A stretch of DNA of 64,000 bases from assembly GCF_002775205.1 (NCBI RefSeq), contig NC_036454.1, positions 9,692,882 through 9,756,881 on the forward strand. The letters run 5' to 3'. Below are positions 13,865-24,875 of the stretch, one piece after another. The DNA comes from Xiphophorus maculatus (Eukaryota > Chordata > Actinopteri > Cyprinodontiformes > Poeciliidae). A model generated the notes under the pieces. That model saw nothing but the letters and a program-made list of their open reading frames with translations. It made no database searches and was not told the DNA's origin. Numbering within the stretch: the first letter of the stretch is position 1; every line of letters begins with the position of its first letter. Position numbers and translations under genes: made by a program.

Positions 13865-14310
13865 TCACCTCTGACCTTATAGGTTTTGCCGACAATACTC
13901 ACGGTACACTATTTTACAGGTTACAAATGCAACAATCATTTCGTACATGCTCAGGAATAACTCAGAAATAACTCAAACAAGCAATATTTAAATGGAACCA
14001 AGCAGAAAATAACTATTTTATGCTGATAACTGGGTCCCAAATGTTGGCCTCAATAGAAGAAAGGTGTACAGTTTTATGCCAAAAAAACTGAACTTTTTTT
14101 TTTTTTTTTAGCAAATCCTTGTTTAACGAATGCATGTTCCCATGTCTAATTATAAGTTAAAAGTTTTATTTCATTTTCATTTCGAGTTTTCAGAACAACA
14201 TCCAACTGGAGGGAGGGCTTGGTTACTGAGCGTAGAGTTTGCTGGTTCAAAAAACTTTGCCCCGACGTTCCCACGGTAACCATCCCCTGCATTCACTACA
14301 TACAGTAATA

Positions 14311-14392
14311 TATACTGCTCAAAAAAATAAAGGGAACACTTTAAGTGTGAAACACCTGTTTAAGTGTTCCCTTTATTTTTTTGAGCAGTGTA
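14311..14392. mobile_element. Palindromic MITE, Tc1/mariner type
   Basis: The left arm TACTGCTCAAAAAAATAAAG plus GGAACACTTTAA is mirrored by TTAAGTGTTCCC and CTTTATTTTTTTGAGCAGT. The element is flanked by TA, as expected for Tc1/mariner insertion. This short element is common in fish genomes. About 80 bp, no coding capacity. Confidence 0.8.
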
Positions 14393-14650
14393 GATGTTCT
14401 CAATGCCACAAAATGTTTCCATTCTTGACTTGCAACTAGAGGTCATAACTCACTGCATGAAATTTGAATATTGAGGTCTCCTCTAAAGTCTCATGACTGT
14501 GTTCTCACCTGTTTGTATTCTGAGCTGCATGTTGAGGAAATAAAAATAAAAACCTTGCACCTCACAGCTTCTGAAGGGCTTTGGTTCTGACCTTGTGTTA
14601 CCACAGACTTTAGCTTACCGGATCACTACGTGTGTTTTGCTTAATAATGC

Positions 14651-14692
14651 ATTTCCATGGTCAGACCACATCCTTTGAGAAACACATATAAA
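14651..14692 (+). promoter_or_regulatory. Proximal promoter of protease gene 2
   Basis: ATTTCCATGG, then ACCACATCCT at 14665-14674 (minus strand AGGATGTGGT, an ETS half-site joined to a RUNX half-site), then TATAAA at 14687-14692, the best TATA box of the four copies. The start codon is 64 bp further on. Confidence 0.75.
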
Positions 14693-14755
14693 GGGTCAGG
14701 GTCAGCATCCTGAGGGGCGCATTCATCTCCAGATCAAAGACTGACATAAGACAAA

Positions 14756-16142
14756 ATGTTCTCTCTGAGGGGTATCATTGCCCTTTTCCTTATGATCAAC
14801 TCATGTGAGTAATATCTTAAGTGCTGCCATTTTACTTGAGAAGAAAGTTAATGTCACCTCTTTATTATTATAGGATGTGTTGTACCTTTTTAACTTTCTG
14901 TGTTAGGTCACAGTTCTGAAATTATCAATGGGAAAGAAGTGGAGCCCCACTCGTTGCCCTACATGGCTTTGCTGGAGACAAGCGAACCAGTCTGTGGAGG
15001 AATATTAATTGATCCAAACTGGGTTCTGACTGCTGCACACTGTGAGGGGTAAAAACAGGAACTCTTTTTTGCATTTAGTTTGCTTTGTTGTGCACTGTGC
15101 AAATCACAAACCAGTATTTCAAAGCAAGATATTTTCAACTTCCATGTTTTATACCTAAAGTGTGTTTGTGTCACTACTGCCAGTTTTTTTATTTGATGGT
15201 GCTGACTAAAACCTCCAATCATTTTTTTAATGTTGACTTGAATATGATCATAACAAATACAATACCATTATGGCCTGCAATTTTACTAACCTTTTTTATT
15301 TCCTAAATTGCTCTGCTATTTACCACACAGGCTTAAATGTAATGTTTCTTGCTCCAGACCCATTTACTGTGTAATATGTTGCTCTCTCAGTATTAAGACT
15401 GTGTTGCTGGGGGTGCACTCCATTAAGGAGAAGAAGAATGAACAGCAGTACAGGCAGATTCTTAAGGTATCAAGAAGTGTTCCTCATCCTTGCTATGATA
15501 GCAAAGAAAAAAACAACGATCTCATGTTGCTCAAGGTAAGAGTACTTTGCAAAATTAGTGATCTTAACTGTACTGACATTGTTCATAATATAAAATAATA
15601 GTGATATTTTATCTTCCAGCTGGACAAGGCAGTGAAGCAAACCAAATGGGTGAGCACTTTCAAACTGAGTGAAGCTGTCAAAGAGCCAGCAGCCAATTCA
15701 GTCTGCAAGGTGGCTGGATGGGGACAAACCAAAAAAGATGGAGCTACTTTGTCAGATGTTTTGATGTCAGCCAATGTGACAGTGATCGACAGAATGAAAT
15801 GCAACTCAAAAAAATATTACCAACTTCATCCATATATAACTAAGAACATGATATGTGCTGGAGCCAGTGGTAAAATCAAAGGTGACACTTGTAAGGTAAG
15901 GATATCCTAGTGGTAATTTACACTAAGATAAAATGCTATTGTTCCTGTAAAATGCCGGTTTTCTTGTCCTCTCTGTGTAGGGAGATTCAGGAGGGCCAAT
16001 ACTGTGCAATGGAGCTGCAGTTGGTGTTGCATCTTTTGGTTACAAGTGTGGAATCAAAAACAAACCTGGAGTGTACGCTTTCCTTACCGAAGATCACCTT
16101 AAGTGGATCAAAAAGACAATGAAGACACCTGCAAATGAATAA
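14756..16142 (+). CDS. Granzyme A-like serine protease, copy 2
   Basis: Exons 14756-14804, 14907-15048, 15391-15535, 15620-15895, 15981-16142; 257 residues. Residues 1-17 form a short signal peptide ([17 protein letters not shown]); the pro-region ends SE before IING. The triad is His61, Asp107 and Ser207 in GDSGGP; GDTC places Asp at pocket position 189. PC(98)YD is the presumed dimer cysteine and ANVT the conserved glycosylation site. Exons 3-5 are very close to copy 1, more so than to copies 3 and 4, suggesting the most recent duplication. Introns are short; intron 2 is only 342 bp and lacks the (TA)n tract found in copies 1 and 3. The promoter carries an intact ETS-RUNX type site. Probably a secreted granule protease with tryptic specificity. 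Confidence 0.92.
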
Positions 16143-16250
16143 AGCTTGCTCTTGAGTTGCTGTTTTACTCTTTCAGTTATTGTTTTGCTGTCTGTTGTAA
16201 TTCAGCCTGTTATGTTAGCAAAAAGCTTATGTACAAACACCAAATGAACA

Positions 16251-16256
16251 AATAAA
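16251..16256 (+). promoter_or_regulatory. Polyadenylation signal, protease copy 2
   Basis: AATAAA 109 bp after the stop codon; a second one lies at 16317-16322. Confidence 0.6.
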
Positions 16257-16812
16257 ATGCTGAGTTTTTATTTCTCACAGCCAGGCTTGAGCTATTTCTG
16301 AACACCACTTTAAACAAATAAAGAGTAAAATATTTATTTGCTTGCGCTGTACTATCGGATTAGCTAATATCTGAGTCAATCCTTTTCTGCAGCAAAAAAC
16401 GTAACTCTTTTTTTTTTTTTTTACAATTTTTGTGTAAGGAAGACGTGTATCCAAGTTTGTTTTCAAGTCAATAGTTGAAGTATCTTTGTGACCATATTTG
16501 CTATGACAATAAAATAAAAGCAAAAATAAAATGTTTGTGTGTCATTTCCCTCTTTCCTCCTCTGAATGTGTGTCTGCCAGGTGTGGCTTCCAGGTGGAAC
16601 TAATCAGGAGGAGCATTTAGAGGAGGATTTTCATACTACTACAAAATGTACCCATTATTACCGAAAAGTTATTCTGCATTGATTTTGAAGACTTAAGTCT
16701 ATTCTATTTCTGACTCTATGTTCCCACCAATCTTCAAATGTGAGCTGCACCACAGTGGTAAAATAAACAAACAAAACCTCCACTTCACAGCTGCTGAATA
16801 ACATTGGTTCTG

Positions 16813-16997
16813 GAGGCACTGAGTGGCTCAGCTGGCAGAGCAAATCAACGATGTGTTGAGGTTGTTGCCTGTGATGCAATTGTCTTGAGTTTGATTCCTG
16901 GTCTATGGCCACCTGCTGTATGTTGCCCCCTTCTCTCTCAGCCTTCTTTCTTGTCAGATTGCTGTTTGCTAAAGACTTCTAGTACTAAAAAATAAAC
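16813..16997 (+). mobile_element. tRNA-derived SINE with target duplication
   Basis: The left part is tRNA-like: GAGTGGCTCAGCTGGCAGAG (A-box region) and GAGTTTGATTCCTGG (B-box region). The right part has GGCCACCTGCTGTATGTTGC and CTTTCTTGTCAGATTGCTG, with an A-rich tail. TGGTTCTG flanks it on both sides (16805-16812 and 16998-17005), an 8-bp target duplication. The same TGGTTCTG occurs once in the equivalent place upstream of copies 2 and 4, so the SINE entered the copy 3 promoter region after that promoter had been duplicated. Confidence 0.88.
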
Positions 16998-17079
16998 TGG
17001 TTCTGATCTGGTAAATGTCACCACACACTTCAGATTGATGGTGTTCATCCGAATACTTCATGTGTCTTGCTGACTCATG

Positions 17080-17123
17080 CATTTCCATGGTCAAACCACA
17101 TCCTTTGAGAAACACACTTAAAG
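17080..17123 (+). promoter_or_regulatory. Proximal promoter of protease gene 3
   Basis: TGACTCA at 17080-17086 is a perfect AP-1 type site, present as a full match only in this copy. Then come CATTTCCATGG, ACCACATCCT at 17095-17104 (ETS-RUNX type) and the TATA-like TTAAAG at 17118-17123. The SINE at 16813-16997 sits immediately upstream. Confidence 0.72.
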
Positions 17124-17185
17124 GAGAAGGGTGAGCATTATGAGGGTCGCATTCGTCCCCAGATCTAAGTCTGAGAAAAAAGGAA

Positions 17186-18540
17186 ATGTTTTCTCCGACG
17201 GGTTGTACTGCTTTCATCCTCTGTGCACTTTTCCTTATTATGAACGCATGTGAGTAATATCTTAAGTGTTGTCATTCTTTGGGGAAAAAAAATACTATCT
17301 CTTTATTACGTATTTTTACCTTTCTGAATGGGTTTGGATGTCTTCCTGTGCTAGGTCGTGGTACTGTCATCATCAATGGGGATGAAGTTGAGCCCCACTC
17401 ATTGCCCTTCATGGCTTTTCTGGGGTCAGTTGAATTCTGCGGAGGAACATTGATTGATCGAAAATGGGTCCTGACTGCTGCACACTGTGGAAAGTAGGAA
17501 ATATAACATATTTTTATTTTATTGAGGTTTCACCTGGTAAAAAAAAACGATAATATTAGCAGGAAAGTGTTATTTGAGTTACAAAAATTGATCCTCCATT
17601 AGTTTAGTTTTATAATGGAAAATGTTTAGGTCTCTAAAAGTCTTATTAAAGATTTGTAAATAAAACAATGAGCCACTTCATTTTTTACATGTTCATAAGA
17701 AATAGTAAAACCCAGGAAATTTCAATGTGGTATAAGACTAAAGGTGTCTAGATAGTCTCCATCTCTACGTCTTTTAAAGATTTGTAAACAAACACCTTGC
17801 AAATATGCTTTTTTATTTTATATATACATTTACTGTAGGCCGTTTTCTATTCATATACTAACAACCAAAATACCAAGTCCAGGTTCTCACTTAATATGCA
17901 ATATGTCAGTGAGAACAGGGTGTTGTTCTGAGCATACAGTCTCCACATATTTTACATTTCCAAGTAAAACATTAAAGGCTAAGAGCAAGACAGTTTCTGC
18001 TAAAAAAGAAAAAAATAAGGTGCATGGACCAGTCACTTCAAGAAACCACAAAAGCCACACGACTTTAGAAAAGAGTTGTTCTCTGAGAAAACATTTATAT
18101 TTCAACATTAAGTTTCATTTTCAAAGTTAACAGTATAATTTAAAAAAAGATTAGCATCCTGGAAGACAAATTGCAGAAGAATGCAAAAGACTAAGACGAG
18201 CAGAATAAAATTGTTTAGATCAAAATATGTCAGAAGACCTGAAAACTGAAATTGCTCTAAATCGAGTCTGACTGAGTTAAACTTTAGATAACTGTAGCTG
18301 AGGATTAGCCTAAGTTTGCATGGCAATGCTTACAGCTGGTAGGAACATGCTCTAAACGTTTTGCAGGTGTCATTGCAGAAGGAGGTTCTACAAAGTATTA
18401 ACTCAAGAGAAATACCAACTTTTCACATTTTCATTTCTTAAAAATGTAAATATATATTTGCCTTTCATCTAACAATTATCACTGACATGAAATCCCAATA
18501 CAATATTAAATTTATTTAACAATTTATGGTTCTAATGTGG

Positions 18541-18615
<75 letters not shown>

Positions 18616-19976
18616 GACAGATAGATGATATATCTACAGTACAGACCAAAAGTTTGGACACACTTTCTCATTGAATTCAATGAGAAAGTGTGTCCAAACT
18701 TTTGGTCTGTACTGTATATATACATATATCCACATTAAATAACCATCACACTGAACCACCCTACATCATAGAAATATCTGCTCCTCTCTTATCAGCTCTT
18801 TAAGATTCGTGAAGCTTAACGTAATGTGCAATTAAATCATCTTAAAATATAGTTCATGTCAATTCTATAACAATTCACTTACTATCGAATTAAATATATT
18901 AGACAGATTCACTTGTAATAGGATAGTAAACCTTCATGGTGTCATGACTATGGACATGCTTCATAAATCTAACACCATACTGTGGTTTTGCTTTTGCAGC
19001 ATTAAGACTGTGCTACTGGGCATGCACTCCATCAAAAAAGAGAAAATAGAAAAGAAGTACCGGCAGGTCCGTAAGGTGAAGACAAGTGTTCCTCATTGTG
19101 AATTCGACAAGAATAAGAGAGTCAATGATCTCATGTTGCTCAAGGTAAGATAAGATTTTACAATAAGAGGAAGCTTATGTCCAGATATACTTTGGAAAAA
19201 TACTCAAGAAAAACAATAAAACTTAAGCAAAAAGTTGGTTTTACTTTAGTCATTGACAAAATAAAGTATGACGTTGTTTCAGTGATCTTCAGTCATATCT
19301 GTTATTAGCCTTTAAGTCCATCAGCTCAAATAATTGCTTGAACCAAGTTTAAAATTCAAGCTCTTTCAGATCTGAAGCAGTGATTAAGACCACTCTTTTG
19401 TTACTATTATATAATTCTGTGAACAATTTCAACTTTGATCTATTTTCCCCTTTCAGCTGGACAAACCAGTGAAGGAAACCAGATGGGTCAAAGTTCAACA
19501 ACTGAGCAATGTTGTCCAAGAGCCAGCAGCTGGCTCTGTCTGTCTGGTGGCCGGATGGGGAGCAACCAGCAAAAATAGCAACGTTCTATCAGATGTCTTG
19601 ATGTCTGCAAATGTTACTGTGATTGATAGAGAAAAGTGCAACTCTCCAGACCATTATAACCATAAACCGAATATTACCAAGGACATGATATGTGCAGGGC
19701 CAAATGGGAAGAAAAGTGATACCGACACCTGTAAGGTAAATGAGACTTTTAGCCGATTTTAAAACATAATTTTCTTAAAATTATTTTTCTTCTTTCTCGC
19801 AGGGTGATTCTGGAGGACCAATATTCTGCAATGGTGTTCTAGTTGGAGTCACATCTTTCGGGGGATCCAAGAATGAGCCCTGCGGATCAGTGAAGAGGCC
19901 TGGAGTTTATGCTTTCCTATCAGAAAACCATCTTAACTGGATCAAGAAGACACTGAAGACCTTTGAAGCTGAATAA
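17186..19976 (+). CDS. Granzyme A-like serine protease, copy 3
   Basis: Exons 17186-17249, 17355-17493, 19000-19144, 19457-19735, 19803-19976; 266 residues, the longest copy. Residues 1-22 are the signal peptide. The residues before the mature IING are TV rather than SE, unlike the other copies. The triad is His65, Asp111 and Ser212 in GDSGGP; DTDTC gives Asp at pocket position 189. The dimer cysteine is shifted: PHC(101)EFDK instead of HPCYD. The loop before the last strand is longer ([18 protein letters not shown]), closer to human granzyme A (FGLENKCGDPRGPGVY) than the short loops of copies 1, 2 and 4. ANVT glycosylation is kept. Intron 2 (1.5 kb) holds a (TA)n tract and a perfect palindromic MITE. 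A spare copy of exon 5 lies downstream. Confidence 0.9.
18541..18611. repeat. (TA)n microsatellite
   Basis: About 70 bp of TA repeat in intron 2 of copy 3, followed by GACA/GATA units. It occupies the same intron as the (TA)n tract of copy 1. Confidence 0.97.
18635..18716. mobile_element. Perfect 82-bp palindromic MITE, Tc1/mariner type
   Basis: The two 41-base halves are exact reverse complements meeting at GAATTC (18673-18678); the ends read TACAGTACAGACCAAAAG and mirror image, flanked by TA-rich DNA. The ends belong to a known fish Tc1-type family. Confidence 0.9.
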
Positions 19977-20070
19977 CTTTTCTGACTGATAGTTATTTTT
20001 TAACTGTTTTGTTGCTCTTTTTATCTGACCTGCATTTTGTTGCAAAAACTGGGTATATATACAAATTACA

Positions 20071-20076
20071 AATAAA
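20071..20076 (+). promoter_or_regulatory. Polyadenylation signal, protease copy 3
   Basis: AATAAA 95 bp after the stop codon of copy 3 and before the orphan exon. Confidence 0.55.
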
Positions 20077-20138
20077 AAACAAAGACAGCATAGACTCTGT
20101 TGCTGCACTGCCATGAGGACTGTCTTTGACAGTCTTAG

Positions 20139-20312
20139 TGGGATTCAGGAGGACTAATATTTTGTAACAGAGTTCTTGTTGGGGTCACATCTTTTGGGGG
20201 ATCCAACACTGAGCCCTGCGGATCAGTGAAGTGGCCTGGGGTTTACACTTTCCCATCAAAATACCATCTTAACTGGATCAAAAAGAAAATGAAGACCGCC
20301 GAGACTGAATAA
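20139..20312 (+). pseudogene. Orphan fifth exon of a granzyme A-like gene
   Basis: An acceptor-like TCTTAG precedes an open 174-bp exon in the correct phase 0, ending in TAA. Its length is exactly that of exon 5 of copy 3 and its sequence is close to it ([26 protein letters not shown] at the end). No exons 1-4 precede it. The residue before Asp-Ser is Trp instead of the oxyanion-hole Gly193, and GGP is GGL, so the encoded domain would very probably be inactive. It is either a leftover of a lost fifth protease or, less likely, an alternative last exon for copy 3. Confidence 0.85.
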
Positions 20313-21080
20313 CTCTTCTGACTAATACAATTACATTTCTCTAACCTCTATTATATAAGAAATGTGCTCTTATATTGTAGTCATGTCAACATATCAATTA
20401 GGTGTGGGGGAGTGTGTGCGTGTGTGTGAGATCCTGTATCTCTTTGTGATGGACTGTTCAGGATGAATTCTGCCCCTCACCAAATGAGTGCTGCATGCTG
20501 CAGATAGGTACTACCTTCCCCATGATGCTGCAAGGATAACAGCAGGCATAGAAAATGGGTGAAATAAACAGTGGTTGGGGGCTGTTGTTGGAAAATACAA
20601 CTTTTTGTGGCACTTAATAAAAATCTGAAGGAGGTAAATATATGATTTGAATCGGGGCACCTGCAACCTGGTGGCTTATGCCATATTCAAATGTTAGCTA
20701 AGCCTCTGTCATGACACATTAAGTAATAAGAGGTTTCTATTTTAAGAGGTGTCAAACACAAGAGTAAAAAAATGTAAAGTAAAATCTTATGCAAAATATT
20801 AGACTTTCTAAACAGACCCTCTCCCAAATTGTCAAAATGTATGAAGTCTTTGCATGCAACAGTAGGTACCTTATTTTTGAAAAGAGAACATCGCAAAGCC
20901 TTAAACCCCTCCCCCTGATCTTAGCAGTTTGTTCCCATGTCTGCACTCACCTACACTCTGATGTGCATGATGTTGAAAACCCACATCATGCTGACTAACT
21001 TGGTTCTGATCAGTACTGGTAAATTTCACCACAGGCTTCAGGCTGACGGTGTGCTGCAGATCATTTTGTCCATTTCGCTG
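20313..21080. other. Spacer between orphan exon and protease copy 4
   Basis: No gene recognised. The last 100 bases (from about 20998, TTGGTTCTGATC and TTTCACCACAGGCTTCAG) are the start of the conserved upstream region also seen before copies 2 and 3. Confidence 0.5.
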
Positions 21081-21086
21081 ACTCGT

Positions 21087-21130
21087 GCATTTCCATGGTC
21101 AGACCACATCCTTTGAGAAAAACACATAAA
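21087..21130 (+). promoter_or_regulatory. Proximal promoter of protease gene 4
   Basis: CATTTCCATGG, ACCACATCCT at 21103-21112 (ETS-RUNX type on the minus strand) and TATA-like CATAAA at 21125-21130. The AP-1-like position reads TGACTCG here. Confidence 0.73.
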
Positions 21131-21192
21131 GGGCAGGGTGATTGTCTCCAGGGGCACATTCACCACCAGATCAAAGATAGAAATAAGAGGAA

Positions 21193-23471
21193 ATGTTGTC
21201 TCTGAGGGGTTTCGTTGCTTTCATCTCCTGTGTCGTCTTCTTTTCTTTCAACTCAAGTGAGTAATAGCTTCTTAAATGCAGTAATTGCCATAGATATCAG
21301 TTACTTTTGTTTTAGAATGATTCTTTTGTTGCTTTGTTGTGAAAAATGTTATTTGGATATCTTCCTGTGTTAGGTTATGGTTCTGAGATTATTGATGGGA
21401 ATGAAGTGAAGCCCCACTCACTGCCCTACATGGCTCTGCTGGAGTCAAACGTACCGACCTGTGGAGGAATATTAATTGATCCCAACTGGGTCCTGACAGC
21501 AGCACACTGCAAAGAGTAAGAACTATGATATTTAGAATTTGCTTTTGGTTTGCAGATTCCAACAATATTAATACCTAGTTAGTTAACAAATAACCTGTTC
21601 TGTGTAGTTTTTGTTAATCTTTCTTTTCTAAAGAATTAAAAACTGTTGTCACAGGAGGCATTTTTTTATTTAACCCCCCCAGATTGTGTGGACTGCGTAA
21701 AGAAAGAATGAGTATGCATGCAGAGTCACTGGAAGCATCATTTCCTTGTTGCATCAACAGTTTTTTTAACCAATGCTTAAAAATGAGAACGCACCAAATA
21801 CCTAGTAGAGAGCTGATGTCATTTTTTAATCAAAAGCTTTACAATAATACATAATATATGTATACCTTATTTAAAACAACTTCCATTTGCTTATGTAGTG
21901 ACCAAAAAAAAAAATTACATTCAGCTCCTTCGTTATGCAAGGGGTGTCATGATGCATTTCAAAAGTGCATCCTGCATGCTACATATGTCTCACGTTTCAT
22001 CTCAGACACCGAGTCTAAGCACATGATTGTTTCTGCTATTTGCTTTGTACACACAGAAAGGAACAAATGTCAGTCATTGAAAGAAAACACAGAAACCACA
22101 AGGCACGTTTTCTGAGAATCATTTCAGCATTTCAATCTCGCGACTGATTTTGCATGAGAAAAATAAATGCACCTAAAGGTCTAGTTAATTATTAAATATC
22201 AGTGGCATGCAAAAATTAAAAGTAGGCTTTGCATTCTGGTGAAATGAACAGAAACTTACGAGGCAACATTATGTTCTGCACAGACTAAAGTAGATCATGA
22301 AGTGTGTGTGTGTGTGTAAGGGTGGTCAAGTTGCAATGTGTGGACATAGACAATAAAAAGAAACTTCTTAAACACCTAGAATCTCTGCACAAACAATGTA
22401 TTTTCTTAAAACGTACTATTTATGGTATACTATTTCACCATTTAAGACTAACAATTATTATTTTTCAATCATGTAAGCAGTTTAACCAAACCATTATTGT
22501 TCTCACTTTGTGCTGTTGTGAATAATGCCGTATTTTTCTGCTCTTGCAGTGTTAAGACTGTACTGCTGGGGGTGCACTCTATCAAAGAAAAGGAAAAGGA
22601 AAAACAATACAGGCAGGTCCGAAGTGTGTCAAAACACATCATCCATCCCTGCTATGATAAGGATGAAAACCTCAATGACCTCATGTTGATCAAGGTAAGA
22701 CTTTAACATGCTAAGTAAATATATATTTTACATCTGTCTAACTATAAATCAGAAATGCAGATAATCACATTTATTGTGGTGGAAACTATGCTCTTATTTG
22801 TTAGTGCCAGCATTTTTGCAATATCCCAAGCGGTTTTTGCCTAAAATGATTGTTCAAGCAAACTAAAATGATAGAGGCCACTGCATTTCATATTTCACAT
22901 ATTATAAATTTATATATTTTAACTACAAATCATCAGCATCTCTTGTGCATTTTTTCAGATAAACAAGCCAGCGAAAAAAACCAAATGGGTTCAAAGTCTT
23001 AAGTTGCCAACTGCTGTAAAAGAGCCAGCAACCGATTCCGTCTGCATGGTGGCTGGATGGGGAAAAACAAACAACGTTGGCAAAATGTCTGACGTCCTGA
23101 TGTCCGTCAATGTGACGGTAATCGACAGAGAGAAGTGCAACTCTCCAGATTATTACAACCATAAGCCGTATATTAGCAAGAACATGCTTTGTGCCGGGTC
23201 AGATGGTCAAAACAATGCCGACACCTGTCAGGTAAAATAGACTCAAAAGCCTTTTATGCCGTAGTTAGAGGTTGATTTATTCTGAAAACAATCATCACAT
23301 GTTTCTTCTCTCTCTCAGGGGGATTCGGGAGGACCAATACTGTGCAAAAAAGTTCTAGTTGGAGTCACATCATTTGGGAAGTTTTGTGGCTTAAAAAAGA
23401 AACCTGGAGTTTACTCTTTTCTGTCAGAAAGGCATCTTAACTGGATCAAGAAGGCAATGAAGACACCTTAA
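21193..23471 (+). CDS. Granzyme A-like serine protease, copy 4
   Basis: Exons 21193-21256, 21374-21515, 22550-22694, 22959-23231, 23319-23471; 258 residues. Residues 1-22 form the signal peptide; the pro-region ends SE before IIDG (27-30), where the other copies have IING. Triad His66, Asp112, Ser211 in GDSGGP; ADTC again gives Asp189. HPC(103)YD is the presumed dimer cysteine and VNVT the conserved glycosylation site. The charged KEKEKEK stretch after exon 3's start makes the 60s-70s loop very basic/acidic. The short [14 protein letters not shown] loop is lysine-rich. The gene is followed by the intergenic space that separates this plus-strand array from the minus-strand growth-factor genes. 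Confidence 0.92.
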
Positions 23472-23612
23472 ACTGAATAACTCATATCTATATTGTACTG
23501 TTAAGTTCTCACAATCCCTTTTCTGTCTTCTGTATGTATTTATTTATTTGGTTTTTACTTTAAAATATTTTATACAAATAGAAAACATATCCGGTCTTGA
23601 CTCATTACAGTA

Positions 23613-23618
23613 AATAAA
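23613..23618 (+). promoter_or_regulatory. Polyadenylation signal, protease copy 4
   Basis: AATAAA 142 bp after the stop codon of copy 4. Confidence 0.55.
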
Positions 23619-24814
23619 ACTTTACAGGAGAAGAAGTTATTGTTGGCAAATTAAAATAAATGGGCAAAAGTATAAAATAGACACCTTCCTCTCCTCCCTC
23701 AGTCTCCTTTTAGAAACAGGAAGAGCACTGAAAGAAAAAAAAAAAAAAAACATATTATAAAGCTCTTCAGATGTCTCACCACATCAAGTCGCGAGAGACA
23801 ACTACAAACATTTTACTTCAGACTCATATAGAAAATATACAATCAGATTTTCTTAGAATACATTTGTCATCCACATTCGCTGAATCCAGTGTTGGAGGGA
23901 AACACCCCAAAATACACAAGAAACACGTGCAAACTCCAGTCAGAAACGTTTCAGTTCCATCAAACTTGAAGAACAGAACCTCAAATATGAAACGGTTTTA
24001 AATTGTCAATGTCTAAATTGTGGAGTGCAACAATTACTTGAGTGCATGTGAGAACAAGCGTTTTCTGACCAGGGCAGAAAGTGGAATTTCAATGACCAGA
24101 AAAAACATTTGTAAAGTAAAGAACATTATTCAAAACAGACAAAAATACTTTTTGTATTTTAAGCTCCACGCCGCTGATGCTTTTAACACAGCACATAATT
24201 AAAATCAACCTCTATAAAACAAGCAAACTTCAGTTGTTCAAGAGGGAACTATTGACAGCTCAAGCTGCTTTACTCTTCCTTTAAGCATAATGAGCAAGTC
24301 CTATATGATTTACACTGCCAGGAAGCAATATAGATATAAAAGGGAATTATTTTTGCTATCTGGTATGAAATGTATGTGCTGTTATCTCATAACATAATCA
24401 GATAAAAGTTTTCACCTTTTTCATGCCTCTCTCTCGCTGTGGGGCTGTAGATGCGCTATTTGCTTCTTTTCCTCTTAATTTTTTATCTGTCTGTCTAATG
24501 TTCTTGGTCCTCTTTGGTTGTACGTGTCATTGTTTTGTTTCTATTTTGTGGTTGTTCTCATACGTTTGAGTGACCTTCTTGCTGCTCTTTGTGGTTGGCA
24601 GCAGATTCTGTGAGAACTTCTGTTACATGGCTATAGTAGTCACCAGAACTTGTTAACACTTAAAACTACCTGTTTTATATACATTATTAGAAATAACATC
24701 CAAAATGTTTGGTGTGCAACTTTCTAAAACCACCTCTTTCTGCAATTAGACATGTCTGCTCCTGCTTTGTGCATCTAATGACCAACATGTTCCCCATCTT
24801 TCTTTGTGAAATAG

Positions 24815-24875
24815 CTCAGTCAAACAAGATGGAGAGCATCTGTCAGCAATTATCAAGTCTCACATTTCATTTTGC
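24815..24875 (+). mobile_element. Tc1-like internal fragment
   Basis: GCTCAGTCAAACAAGATGGA, then GAGCATCTGTCAGCAATTAT matches the internal part of the non-autonomous Tc1-type family also seen at 45.6-46.6 and 53.0-53.7 kb. Confidence 0.55.

Larger units (their letters stand above)
12440..14640. other. Intergenic space between protease copies 1 and 2
   Basis: No exon recognised. It contains a perfect hairpin at 13827-13864 and a palindromic MITE at 14311-14392. Confidence 0.6.

Noticed and set aside
16813-16997. tRNA gene
   Set aside because: A- and B-box-like parts are present but no cloverleaf can be drawn, and the SINE body and target duplication explain it.
20139-20312. Complete fifth protease gene
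   Set aside because: Only exon 5 is present between copy 3 and copy 4; exons 1-4 were looked for and not found.
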